A program made the translations under genes and the position numbers. The notes under the pieces are model-generated. The model worked only from the letters and a program-made list of their open reading frames with translations. It did not search any database and was not told the DNA's origin. Shown here in pieces: positions 33,270-41,445 of a DNA stretch of 64,000 nucleotides. Position 1 is the first letter of the stretch. Every line of letters starts with the position of its first letter. Origin of the DNA: Dyella sedimenti (GTDB lineage: Bacteria; Pseudomonadota; Gammaproteobacteria; Xanthomonadales; Rhodanobacteraceae); the NCBI RefSeq assembly GCF_022760995.1, contig NZ_JAKWJO010000001.1, forward strand, positions 186,001 to 250,000. Reading direction: 5' to 3'.

Positions 33270-33956
33270 ATGCGCGTACTGGTGATCGAAGACAACAGCG
33301 ATATCGCGACCAACATCGGCGATTATCTTGAAGATCGAGGCCATGTGGTCGATTTCGCGGGTGATGGCGTCACCGGCCTGCACTTGGCTGTCGTGCATGA
33401 CTTCGACGTGATCGTGCTCGACCTGACCCTGCCCGGCATGGATGGTCTGGACGTAGCGCGCAAGCTGCGCCACGAGGCGCATAAGCAGACGCCGATCCTG
33501 ATGCTGACCGCGCGCGATGCGCTGGAGCAGAAGCTGACCGGCTTCGAATCGGGCGCCGACGACTACATGACCAAGCCCTTCGCCCTGCAGGAACTGGCCG
33601 CCCGCCTTGAAGTGCTGGCGCGCCGAGGCAAGGGCCCGCAGAGCCGCGTGCTCAAGGTGGGCGATCTCACCTACAACCTGGACACGCTCACGGTGACCCG
33701 CGAGGGCAAGTCGATCCAGCTCAACCCCATCGGCCTGAAGCTGCTGCAGGCCCTGATGGAAGCGAGCCCCTCAGTGGTGACCCGGCAGGATCTGGAGCAG
33801 CGCGTGTGGGGCGAGGAACTGCCCGATAGCGATTCGTTGCGCGTGCATATCCATGGCCTGCGCGCCGCGATCGACAAACCCTTTGACAAGCCGCTGATCC
33901 ATACGCGGCACGGCATCGGATACCGGATGGTCGAGCCGGATGCAGTCCAGGCGTAA
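33270..33956 (+). CDS. OmpR/PhoB-family response regulator
   Basis: A 228-aa two-component regulator. The receiver domain spans residues 1-118, with acidic pair Glu7/Asp8, phosphoacceptor Asp51 (VLDLTLPGMDG) and Lys in MTKPFAL. A winged-helix DNA-binding domain spans about 130-222 (SDSLRVHIHGLRAAIDKPF, HTRHGIGYRMV). ATG 33270 has a perfect GGAGG 4 bp upstream. It overlaps the kinase gene by 17 bp. Target genes cannot be inferred. Confidence 0.93.
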   Translation: MRVLVIEDNSDIATNIGDYLEDRGHVVDFAGDGVTGLHLAVVHDFDVIVLDLTLPGMDGLDVARKLRHEAHKQTPILMLTARDALEQKLTGFESGADDYMTKPFALQELAARLEVLARRGKGPQSRVLKVGDLTYNLDTLTVTREGKSIQLNPIGLKLLQALMEASPSVVTRQDLEQRVWGEELPDSDSLRVHIHGLRAAIDKPFDKPLIHTRHGIGYRMVEPDAVQA

Positions 33957-35235
33957 GCTCAGGTTTCGCCTGGTCGTCTCGTTCGCGCTGTTCGGCTTTG
34001 GCCTCAGCGCGTTGTTTGCATTTGCGGCACTCAATATCCGCAGCAGGGTCGAAAACCAGCTCATCACGACAAGCCTGCAGGATGAGGTCGATCATCTCAA
34101 CGAGCAGGTGCTGGCGCATCCGGACCGCGCGCCTTCGTTCGACATCGTCAAGGCGTTCTCGTGGAGCGATCGCACGATCTACAAGGCGCCATTGACATGG
34201 CAGAACCTGGATACCGGCGTCCACGACATCTACGAGCCGGGTTCCGACGGGCGCATACACCATTACAAGCTAGCGGTGCGGCGCAAGGACGGCGTGATTA
34301 CCTTCATGCTGTTCGATGTGTCGCGCGATGAGCTTGGCAAGCAGCAACTGCTTTTCAGCGTCATCGGGGCCGTGTTCGTGTTCGGCCTGCTGTCCCTGGT
34401 GCTGGGCTTGTGGCTGTCGCGCAAGGTGCTGAAGCCGGTCAGCGAACTGGCGCGCCGCCTGCGCGATTTCCGCAAGACCGGCAAGGCCGAGCCACTGGCT
34501 CCCCATTTTGCCGATGACGAGGTGGGTGAGCTGGCGCTGGCGCTCGATGAGTATTCGCAGCGGCTGACCGCGATGGTCGAGCGCGACCGCGAGTTCAACT
34601 CCGACGTCAGCCACGAGCTGCGCACCCCGCTGGCGGTGATCTCCAGCACCACCGAATTGCTGCAAGGTTCGCCCGACCTGACTGACAAGCTGCGCGAGCG
34701 CTTGAAGCGCATCGAGCGTGCCTCGCGCCAGGCCACCGAGCTGATCGAGGCGCTGTTGCTGCTGTCGCGCGCCGAACGGCGTGGACCGACGCGAGGCGAG
34801 ACCACCGAAGTCGCCAAGGTGGCCGCCGACGTGATCGAAAGCCAGCGTCCCCAGATGCGCGACAAGCCGCTCAACGTGGAACTGGTGGTGAAACAGGCGG
34901 TCAGCGTCAATGCGCCGGCATCGGTCTTGTCGGTGGCGCTGACCAACCTGATCGGCAACGCGATCAAGTACACGCTCGAAGGCATGGTGACGGTGGAAGT
35001 CAGCGCCGACCGCATCGAAGTGATCGATACCGGCCCAGGCATCAAGCCCGAGGATGCCGAGCGCCTGTTCCAGCGCGGCGTGCGCGGCGAGGGTGCGGGC
35101 GGCAGCGGCGCCGGGCTGGGCCTGGCCATCGTGCGGCGCCTGTGCGACCTGTACGGTTGGGATGTCTCGATGCGCCCGCGCACCAATATCAACGGCGCCA
35201 TCGCCAGCCTGGTATTCAAGCCGGCGGGCAGGTGA
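33940..35235 (+). CDS. Sensor histidine kinase
   Basis: A 431-aa inner-membrane kinase, partner of the overlapping response regulator. Helix 1 (VVSFALFGFGLSALFAFAAL) is at about residues 11-31, a periplasmic sensor of about 100 residues follows, helix 2 is at about 136-158 and the HAMP at about 160-215. The H-box is SHELRTPLAV with His225, then the N, G1 (DTGPGI) and G2 (GSGAGLGLAI) boxes of the ATPase domain. The signal is unknown. All catalytic motifs are intact. Confidence 0.93.
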   Translation: MQSRRKLRFRLVVSFALFGFGLSALFAFAALNIRSRVENQLITTSLQDEVDHLNEQVLAHPDRAPSFDIVKAFSWSDRTIYKAPLTWQNLDTGVHDIYEPGSDGRIHHYKLAVRRKDGVITFMLFDVSRDELGKQQLLFSVIGAVFVFGLLSLVLGLWLSRKVLKPVSELARRLRDFRKTGKAEPLAPHFADDEVGELALALDEYSQRLTAMVERDREFNSDVSHELRTPLAVISSTTELLQGSPDLTDKLRERLKRIERASRQATELIEALLLLSRAERRGPTRGETTEVAKVAADVIESQRPQMRDKPLNVELVVKQAVSVNAPASVLSVALTNLIGNAIKYTLEGMVTVEVSADRIEVIDTGPGIKPEDAERLFQRGVRGEGAGGSGAGLGLAIVRRLCDLYGWDVSMRPRTNINGAIASLVFKPAGR

Positions 35236-35246
35236 GCCCCAAACCG

Positions 35247-35272
35247 GTGGGGCCGGCGCAGGCCGACCCCAC
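35247..35272. terminator. Hairpin between convergent kinase and ilvE
   Basis: GTGGGGCCGGC pairs with GCCGACCCCAC-type sequence across a very short loop with one mismatch. It lies in the 48-bp gap between two convergent genes, so it probably ends both transcripts, though no U-run follows. Confidence 0.5.
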
Positions 35273-35283
35273 TCTGCGCGGCG

Positions 35284-36201
35284 TCAGAGCGGTTCCAGCC
35301 AGCCCCACTGGTCGTTGGTCTTGCCGTTGAACAGGCCGAAGAACAGTTCCTGCAGGCGACGCGTGACGCGACCAGCCTTGCCGTTGCCAATCTGCTTGCC
35401 GTCCACCGAGCGGATCGGGGTAATCTCCGCCGCCGTGCCGCACATCAGCAACTCGTCGGCCAGATAGAGATATTCGCGCGGGATGTCGCGCTCGACCACC
35501 TCGATGCCGTCCTCGCGCGCCAGCGTCTTGAGCGTATCGCGCGTGATGCCGGTGAGGATCGACGCGCTCGCCGGCGTGGTGTGCAACACCCCATCGAACA
35601 CCAGGAACAGGTTCTCGCCGGCACCCTCGCTGAGCAGGCCGCTGGCGGCCAGCGCAATGCCCTCGCCGAAGCCCAGGCGGCGCGCCTCGCGCGCGATCAG
35701 CTGGCCCGAGAGATAGTTGCCGCCGGCCTTGGCGCCGGCCGGAACGGTGTTGGGCGCGAAGCGCTGCCAACTCGACACGCAGGCGTCGATGCCATTCTCC
35801 AGCGCCTCGGGGCCGAGGTAGGGACCCATTGCCCACGCGGCCACGGCCACGTCGATCGGCGTTTCGGCCGACAGGCCGAAGCCGCCAAGGCCGCGGTAGG
35901 CCACCGGACGCAGGTAGGCGGCGCTGAGTCCGTTCTTGCGTACCACTTCGCGACACGCGGTGGCCAGCTCATCCTGCGTGTAGGGCAGGGCCATGTCGTA
36001 GATCTTGGCGGACTGGTACAGGCGCTTGAGGTGGTCGGTCAGGCGGAAGATCGCCGCGCCGTCGGGCGTGGCATAACTGCGAATGCCCTCGAATACCGAG
36101 GACCCGTAGTGCAGCGCGTGCGCCATGACGTGAGTGGTCGCTTCCGGCCAGGGCTTGATCGTGCCGTTCTGCCAGATCCAGTCGGGGTACTGCTGCGCCA
36201 T
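35284..36201 (-). CDS. ilvE: Branched-chain amino acid aminotransferase
   Basis: A 305-aa fold-type IV PLP enzyme that transaminates leucine, isoleucine and valine. It opens with YPDWIWQNGTIKPW and HALHYGSSVFEGIRSY. The catalytic lysine lies in AGAKAGGNYLSGQL, and the C-terminal phosphate-binding SILTGITRDT and CGTAAEITPIRSVD are present. ATG 36201 has GGAG upstream; the longer frame adds a non-conserved Arg/Pro lead. Length matches IlvE. Confidence 0.94.
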   Translation of the reverse strand: MAQQYPDWIWQNGTIKPWPEATTHVMAHALHYGSSVFEGIRSYATPDGAAIFRLTDHLKRLYQSAKIYDMALPYTQDELATACREVVRKNGLSAAYLRPVAYRGLGGFGLSAETPIDVAVAAWAMGPYLGPEALENGIDACVSSWQRFAPNTVPAGAKAGGNYLSGQLIAREARRLGFGEGIALAASGLLSEGAGENLFLVFDGVLHTTPASASILTGITRDTLKTLAREDGIEVVERDIPREYLYLADELLMCGTAAEITPIRSVDGKQIGNGKAGRVTRRLQELFFGLFNGKTNDQWGWLEPL

Positions 36202-36282
36202 GTGGGGTCTCCGGGGGCGGGGAAATCGCACCATGATAACCCGAGGCCATTTTCCGCATGGCGGAAGGCCAGGTTGCCGCGC

Positions 36283-36891
36283 CTAGTCGGCATCTCGCAG
36301 CCACCAGCAGCCAGAGCGCCGCACCATGCCGAAGCGGGTTTCGTGCGATGTGCCGGTACCGCCATCGCCGGCGGTGCGCACGACCAACTGGGAGCGGTTG
36401 AAGATGGCGGAAGGAGAGGGTGGCGCAAAGGCATCATCGCCCGGCGGCTGCACCGGAGCGCCCGCGTCGCCAGGCATGGCCGAGTCCGATGGCGCCTCGC
36501 CCACTTCCAGCAGCGGTCGCTGCATCAAGGTATCCAGTGAACGGATGTCCGCGACGACGGCATCATGTCCATAGCCGTTCCAAAGCATCAGGCCCGCCAA
36601 ACGGTTCGGGTTATGGCTGGCGAAGGCTTCCTGCACGCTCCGACGCAATGCATCCACGCTGGCGGCGCACAGCACGGGCGGGGGAGGTGCCGTTGCGGGC
36701 ACATCCTCCGGGTTGGATCGGGCGTCGGTGGCGGGCGGCGCGACTGCCACGGGCGTGGCCTGCAGCGCGGCGCACGGCTGGTCGGTGAACAGCGGGTTGC
36801 CGCCGGGGCCGATGCAGCGATGGATGCCGTCCTGGGCCCGGGCGCCCATCGGCAGCAGCAACAGCAGCCATGTCAGCTGGCGTAGCGTCAT
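36283..36891 (-). CDS. Exported DUF4124-type protein
   Basis: A 202-aa secreted protein of unknown function. A signal peptide (LTWLLLLLPMGARAQ) is followed by the DUF4124-like opening DGIHRCIGPGGNPLFTDQPC, a two-cysteine motif frequent in gammaproteobacterial periplasmic proteins. A Pro/Ala linker follows, then a C-terminal domain ending RSGCWWLRDAD. It lies 28 bp downstream of metF on the same strand, possibly co-transcribed. Confidence 0.78.
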   Translation of the reverse strand: MTLRQLTWLLLLLPMGARAQDGIHRCIGPGGNPLFTDQPCAALQATPVAVAPPATDARSNPEDVPATAPPPPVLCAASVDALRRSVQEAFASHNPNRLAGLMLWNGYGHDAVVADIRSLDTLMQRPLLEVGEAPSDSAMPGDAGAPVQPPGDDAFAPPSPSAIFNRSQLVVRTAGDGGTGTSHETRFGMVRRSGCWWLRDAD

Positions 36892-36919
36892 CGAGCGAGC
36901 TTACGCCCGCCCGCGTGGC

Positions 36920-37747
36920 TCAACCGTGCAGTCGGTCCAGAACCGCACGCGTGGCCTTGGCGCGGTTCAAGGTATAGAAATGCAAGCCCGGCGCGCCTCC
37001 GTCGAGCAGGCGACGGCACATTTGCGCCACCACGTCGGCGCCCAGTTCGCGTATCGACGCGGCGTCGTCGCCGTGCGCCTGCATGCGCCGGGCGATCCAG
37101 CGCGGGATTTCCGCGCCGCACGCGTCTGAGAAGCGCTTGAGCTGGGAGAAGTTCGAGATCGGCATGATGCCGGGCACGATCGGGATCTGGACGCCAAACC
37201 GCCGCGCGTCGTCGACGAAGCGGAAATAGGCGTCCGCATTGAAGAAATACTGGGTGATCGCGCCATCCGCGCCGGCCTCCACCTTGGCCTTGAAATGGCG
37301 CAGGTCGGCCAACGCATCGTCGGCCTGCGGATGGGTTTCCGGATAGGCGGCCACCTCGATGTGGAAATGATCGCCCGAATGCTCGCGGATAAAGCGCACC
37401 AGCTCGGCCGCGTAGCGGAAATCGCCCGGCGAGGCCATGCCCGACGGCAGGTCGCCGCGCAGCGCCACGATGCGCCGGTAACCCGCGGTACGGTAGCTGT
37501 CCAGCAATTCGGCCAGTTCGGCACGGGTGCCCCCCACGCAGGACAGGTGGGGAGCCACGTTGAGCCCATGTGTCTGGTGCAGGCGCCGCACCGTCTCGCC
37601 GGTGTAGCTCAGAGTGGAGCCTCCCGCGCCGAAAGTCACCGACACGTAGTCCGGCGCCAGCGATTTCAGCGACGTCGCGACCTGATCCAACTGCGCCCGC
37701 TGTTCATCGGTCTTGGGTGGGAAGAACTCGAAACTGATAGGCGGCAT
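36920..37747 (-). CDS. metF: 5,10-methylenetetrahydrofolate reductase
   Basis: A 275-aa FAD-dependent TIM-barrel enzyme supplying 5-methyl-THF for methionine synthesis. It opens ISFEFFPPKTDEQR, with the catalytic Glu in EFFPPK, then SVTFGAGGST and the NADH/folate region ITQYFFNADAYFRF. ATG 37747 gives the canonical N-terminus. A TATAAT box and a large palindrome lie upstream, so it is likely regulated with the methionine/SAH cycle. It is divergent from ccoN. Confidence 0.94.
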   Translation of the reverse strand: MPPISFEFFPPKTDEQRAQLDQVATSLKSLAPDYVSVTFGAGGSTLSYTGETVRRLHQTHGLNVAPHLSCVGGTRAELAELLDSYRTAGYRRIVALRGDLPSGMASPGDFRYAAELVRFIREHSGDHFHIEVAAYPETHPQADDALADLRHFKAKVEAGADGAITQYFFNADAYFRFVDDARRFGVQIPIVPGIMPISNFSQLKRFSDACGAEIPRWIARRMQAHGDDAASIRELGADVVAQMCRRLLDGGAPGLHFYTLNRAKATRAVLDRLHG

Positions 37748-37775
37748 GGCGACAGTCCCTGGGAGGCTAGGCGCC

Positions 37776-37810
37776 ATTATATATATCTCTTTCTCGCGAT
37801 AAAGAGATAT
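37776..37810 (-). promoter_or_regulatory. metF promoter with overlapping palindromic operator
   Basis: On the minus strand a perfect TATAAT (37781-37776) lies about 29 bp before the metF ATG. Immediately upstream, covering the -35 and spacer, is a perfect 10-bp inverted repeat ATATCTCTTT/AAAGAGATAT (37783-37792 and 37801-37810, 8-bp spacer). The position suits a repressor. The regulator is unknown; an ArsR-type SAH/methionine regulator (SahR-like) is a guess. Confidence 0.55.
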
Positions 37811-37883
37811 TGACGTACCGGGCTGTTTCCCGGGGCGTTCTCCAGGGCTGCGACAAACCGCTCCGTCCAGCGGCCCAACATCC

Positions 37884-37897
37884 TTGATCTATGTCAA
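37884..37897 (+). promoter_or_regulatory. Anr/FNR box upstream of ccoN
   Basis: TTGATCTATGTCAA matches the FNR/Anr consensus TTGAT-N4-ATCAA at 9 of 10 positions. Its centre (37890.5) is 75 bp before the ccoN ATG at 37966. For a class II site 41.5 bp upstream, transcription would begin near 37932, leaving a leader of about 34 nt. It fits oxygen-limited induction of cbb3 oxidase. Confidence 0.82.
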
Positions 37898-37965
37898 TCG
37901 ACACTCCAGGGGGCACCCCCAGACTTCCCACCGTTCAGTCAATCTCAAGCCTAGGAGTGGGCCTC

Positions 37966-39411
37966 ATGGTGGGCGTCGAGGGGAGTTACAGCGACAAGGT
38001 CATACGGCAATTCGCCGTCATGACCGTAGTGTGGGGCGTGGTAGGCATGCTGGTCGGCGTCATCATCGCCGCCCAGCTGTACTGGCCGGGCCTCGATTTC
38101 GACATACCGTGGCTCAGCTACGGCCGCCTGCGTCCACTGCATACCAATGCGGTCATCTTCGCATTCGGTGGCTCGGCGCTGTTCGCCACCAGCCTCTATA
38201 CGGTGCAGCGTACCTGCCATGTCAGGTTGCTGTCGGACAAGCTGGCCTCGTTCATCTTCTGGGGCTGGCAACTGGTGATCGTGGCCGCGGCCATCACCCT
38301 GCCGCTGGGGCTCACCCAAGGCAAGGAATACGCCGAGCTGGAATGGCCGATCGACATCCTCATCACCATCGTCTGGGTGGCCTACGGAGTACTGTTCTTC
38401 GGCACCATCGCCAAGCGAAAGGTCAAGCACATCTACGTCGCCAACTGGTTCTATGGCGCGTACATCATCACCATTGCGCTGCTGCACATCGTCAACAACA
38501 TCGCGATCCCGGCAGGCTGGTTCAAGTCGTACTCGGTCTATTCCGGCTCGGTCGACGCGATGGTGCAGTGGTGGTACGGCCATAACGCGGTGGGCTTTTT
38601 CCTCACCACGGCCTTCCTCGGCATGATGTACTACTTCGTGCCTAAGCAGGCCGGCCGCCCCATCTACTCCTACCGCCTGTCGATCGTACACTTCTGGGCG
38701 CTGATCGCGGTGTACATGTGGGCCGGCCCGCATCACCTGCAATACACGGCGCTGCCGGACTGGGCGCAGTCGCTGGGCATGGTGTTCTCGCTGGTGCTGC
38801 TGGCCCCGTCCTGGGGTGGCGCGATCAACGGCATCCTCACCCTGTCGGGCGTCTGGTACAAGCTGCGTACCGACCCGATCCTGAAGTTCCTCATCGTCTC
38901 GCTCTCGTTCTACATGATGAGCACGTTCGAGGGACCGATGATGTCCATCAAGACGGTCAATTCGCTGAGCCACTACACCGACTGGACCATCGGTCACGTG
39001 CATTCGGGCGCGCTGGGCTGGGTCGCCATGATCTCGATCGGTTCGATCTACGCCATGCTGCCGCGCCTGCTGAACCTGCCGAAGATGTATTCGACCAAGC
39101 TGATCGATACCCACTTCTGGCTGCACACCATCGGCCTGGTCGTCTATATCGCCTCGATGTGGATCGCCGGCGTCATGCAGGGCCTGATGTGGCGCGCCAC
39201 CGATCCGGAGAACGGCACGCTGGTGTACTCGTTCGTCGAGGCGCTCAACGCCACCAAGCCCTACTACCTGTTCCGCCTGGGCGGTGGCCTGATCGTGTTG
39301 TCCGGCATGCTCGTGATGGGCTGGAACGTCTACAAGACCTTCCGCATGAAGGCAGTCAGCACGGCACCCCAGCCGCTGCTCCCGCCCGATGCCGCCGATG
39401 CCCGTGCCTGA
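37966..39411 (+). CDS. ccoN: cbb3-type cytochrome c oxidase subunit I
   Basis: A 481-aa catalytic subunit holding low-spin heme b and the heme b3-CuB centre. Twelve helices are predicted, with conserved His-bearing segments [28 protein letters not shown] and [17 protein letters not shown], and [15 protein letters not shown] near helix 10. The start is placed at ATG 37966, with AGGAG 8 bp upstream. The longest frame starts at 37891 inside the Anr box, which argues against it. First gene of a tightly packed operon. Confidence 0.95.
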   Translation: MVGVEGSYSDKVIRQFAVMTVVWGVVGMLVGVIIAAQLYWPGLDFDIPWLSYGRLRPLHTNAVIFAFGGSALFATSLYTVQRTCHVRLLSDKLASFIFWGWQLVIVAAAITLPLGLTQGKEYAELEWPIDILITIVWVAYGVLFFGTIAKRKVKHIYVANWFYGAYIITIALLHIVNNIAIPAGWFKSYSVYSGSVDAMVQWWYGHNAVGFFLTTAFLGMMYYFVPKQAGRPIYSYRLSIVHFWALIAVYMWAGPHHLQYTALPDWAQSLGMVFSLVLLAPSWGGAINGILTLSGVWYKLRTDPILKFLIVSLSFYMMSTFEGPMMSIKTVNSLSHYTDWTIGHVHSGALGWVAMISIGSIYAMLPRLLNLPKMYSTKLIDTHFWLHTIGLVVYIASMWIAGVMQGLMWRATDPENGTLVYSFVEALNATKPYYLFRLGGGLIVLSGMLVMGWNVYKTFRMKAVSTAPQPLLPPDAADARA

Positions 39412-39421
39412 GGGAACAGAC

Positions 39422-40063
39422 ATGAGCCACGCACACGCAAAAATCGAAAAGAACATTGGCCTGATGGCCATCCTCATCGCTGTCGCGGTGTCCTTCGGCG
39501 GCCTGGCGGAAATCGTGCCGCTGATGTTCCAGGCCGAGGCGATCAAGCCGCTGCCAGGCATCAAGCCCTATCCCGCGCTGGAACTGGCGGGACGCGACGT
39601 CTACATCCGCGAGGGCTGCTACAACTGCCATTCGCAGATGGTGCGCACGCTGCGCTTCGAGACCGAGCGCTATGGCCACTATTCGCTGGCGGGCGAGTCG
39701 GTCTACGACCATCCCTTCCAATGGGGCAGCAAGCGTACCGGCCCCGACCTGGCCCGCGTGGGACTGCGCGGCTATTCCGACGACTGGCACCGCGCTCACC
39801 TGAACAACCCGCGCGACGTGGTGCCGGAGTCGAACATGCCGGCCTATCCGTGGCTGGCCAAGGCCAAGCTCGATGGCGCCGAGGTGGCGCAACACATGCG
39901 CGCTCTCAAGCGCATCGGCGATCCCTACACGGATGCCGATATCGCCGGCGCGCCAGCGGCGGTGGAGGGCAAGACCGAACTCGACGCCGTGATCGCCTAC
40001 CTGCAGGGACTGGGTACCCATGTCTCGCAGGCGGACATGCAAGTAGCCGAGGGGGCGGAGTGA
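39422..40063 (+). CDS. ccoO: cbb3-type cytochrome c oxidase subunit II (monoheme c)
   Basis: A 213-aa membrane-anchored monoheme cytochrome c passing electrons to CcoN. The N-terminal anchor is at about residues 13-33 ([19 protein letters not shown]), the heme site CYNCH at 66-70 and a downstream Met ligand in [13 protein letters not shown] 39422 follows ccoN by 10 bp with a GGGAAC element. Length is typical. Confidence 0.95.
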   Translation: MSHAHAKIEKNIGLMAILIAVAVSFGGLAEIVPLMFQAEAIKPLPGIKPYPALELAGRDVYIREGCYNCHSQMVRTLRFETERYGHYSLAGESVYDHPFQWGSKRTGPDLARVGLRGYSDDWHRAHLNNPRDVVPESNMPAYPWLAKAKLDGAEVAQHMRALKRIGDPYTDADIAGAPAAVEGKTELDAVIAYLQGLGTHVSQADMQVAEGAE

Positions 40064-40064
40064 C

Positions 40065-40205
40065 ATGTTGCCAGGCCTGATTACCGCTGCATTGCTGCTG
40101 CTTTTTGTCGGAGGCTGCATCTGGCTTTGGCTGCCGTCGCACAAGCCCGCCATGGATGCCGCCGCGCAGATGCCGCTGGACGATGATAAGGAGGAGACGG
40201 CATGA
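40065..40205 (+). CDS. ccoQ: cbb3 oxidase small subunit CcoQ
   Basis: A 46-aa single-helix protein, MLPGLITAALLLLFVGGCIW and an acidic tail ending DDDKEETA. CcoQ stabilises the cbb3 complex. It starts one base after the ccoO stop and overlaps ccoP by ATGA. An ideal AAGGAGGA inside its 3' end serves ccoP. It is identified by size, single helix and position. Confidence 0.85.
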   Translation: MLPGLITAALLLLFVGGCIWLWLPSHKPAMDAAAQMPLDDDKEETA

Positions 40206-41134
40206 CTTCCGCATGGACGTGGTACGTAGTTGCCTTGGTGGTGCTCAACCTGCTGGGCTGCCTGTGGCTGCTCAAGGGAAACACCAAGCGCAGCCCGAAC
40301 GACCCCAAGCCGGACGAGACCGGGCATGTCTGGGACGGCAACCTCACCGAATACAACAAGCCCCTGCCGCGCTGGTGGATCAACTTGTTCTACATCACCA
40401 TCGTGTTCTCGGTGGGTTACCTCATCTGGTATGGCGTGGGCAACCTCAAGGGCTTCGGGCATTGGAGCTCGAAGTCCGAGTGGGCCATCGACAATGCCGC
40501 CGAGGAGGCGCGCCTGGACGATACGCTCAAGCTCTATGCGGGCAAGTCCATCGATGTGCTCGCCAAGGATCCGAATGCGGTATCGATCGGACGCGCGATC
40601 TTCATCAATCGCTGCGCGGCCTGCCATGGCTCCGGTGGACATGGCGCGATCGGCTTCCCCGACCTGACTGACGACGTCTGGCATTGGGGCGGCACGCCGA
40701 ACCGCATCCTGGAGACGATCCAGGAAGGGCGGCAGGCGGCGATGCCGGCCTGGGCCAGCACCCTGACGGCGCAGGGCGGGGCGACGGCGGTGGACGATAC
40801 CATTGCCTATGTGCTGTCACTGTCGCGTCCTGGCCAGCCGGCGGATGCCGTCGAGCGCGGCGAGAAGCTGTTCGCGGGTATCTGCGTGGCTTGCCATGGC
40901 CCGCAGGGCAAGGGTAACCAAGTAGTGGGTGCGCCGGATCTCACCGACAGCTACTGGCTGTACGGCAGCAGCCTGGCATCGCTGCACAAGACGCTGAACG
41001 AAGGGCGCCAAGGCACGATGCCTGCCTGGAAGACCATCCTGGGCGATACCCGTACGAGGCTGGTGGGTGCCTACGTGTGGACGCTATCGCCGCACAAGGA
41101 GCCGCCGCCGGCTGGCGCGGTAGTGGCCGAATAA
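40202..41134 (+). CDS. ccoP: cbb3-type cytochrome c oxidase subunit III (diheme c)
   Basis: A 310-aa diheme cytochrome c. There are two N-terminal helices (WYVVALVVLNLLGCLWLL and the helix after KPLPRWWINLFY, with the CcoP signature LPRWW), then two cytochrome c domains with heme sites CAACH (138-142) and CVACH (228-232). Met ligands lie in AAMPAW and GTMPAW. It accepts electrons from cytochrome c and delivers them to CcoO. It overlaps ccoQ by ATGA and the next gene by TAATG. Confidence 0.95.
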   Translation: MTSAWTWYVVALVVLNLLGCLWLLKGNTKRSPNDPKPDETGHVWDGNLTEYNKPLPRWWINLFYITIVFSVGYLIWYGVGNLKGFGHWSSKSEWAIDNAAEEARLDDTLKLYAGKSIDVLAKDPNAVSIGRAIFINRCAACHGSGGHGAIGFPDLTDDVWHWGGTPNRILETIQEGRQAAMPAWASTLTAQGGATAVDDTIAYVLSLSRPGQPADAVERGEKLFAGICVACHGPQGKGNQVVGAPDLTDSYWLYGSSLASLHKTLNEGRQGTMPAWKTILGDTRTRLVGAYVWTLSPHKEPPPAGAVVAE

Positions 41135-41445
41135 TGGCCGCCCGGGCCATCAAACCTCCCGAACAGAAGCCGGCGCCTGCATGGCTGCAGTGCGCCGGCG
41201 CCATTCTCTGGCCCAGTTTTTTCGTCGCGGGCGTCGTCACGATGGTGTTCTTCGCCTACGTCGATCCCGTGGCCTTGCGTGACATCACCTTTCCCTCCTT
41301 GAAGCTGGGCCGCGAGCTTGGCTATTCCCTGGGTTTCTTCCTGATCTGGCTGGCGACGCTGTCGTCCAGCCTGTTTACCTGGATCCTGCTGCGGCCTGGC
41401 AGGTCTGCCAGGTGCGGTTCCTCACTCACCAGCAAAGCGCCATGA
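41134..41445 (+). CDS. Two-helix membrane protein inside the cco operon
   Basis: A 103-aa protein of unknown function. A polar N-terminus (MAARAIKPPEQKPAP) precedes two helices, AGAILWPSFFVAGVVTMVFF and LGYSLGFFLIWLATLSSSLF. Start (TAATG with ccoP) and stop (ATGA with ccoG) overlap both neighbours, so it is surely translated with the operon. A homologue in this slot occurs, I believe, in other Xanthomonadales cco operons. A role in oxidase assembly is a guess. Confidence 0.8.
   Translation: MAARAIKPPEQKPAPAWLQCAGAILWPSFFVAGVVTMVFFAYVDPVALRDITFPSLKLGRELGYSLGFFLIWLATLSSSLFTWILLRPGRSARCGSSLTSKAP

Noticed and set aside
37951..39564. Minus-strand frame of 537 codons opposite ccoN
   Set aside because: Asp/His/Arg-rich mirror translation of a helix-rich membrane protein gene.
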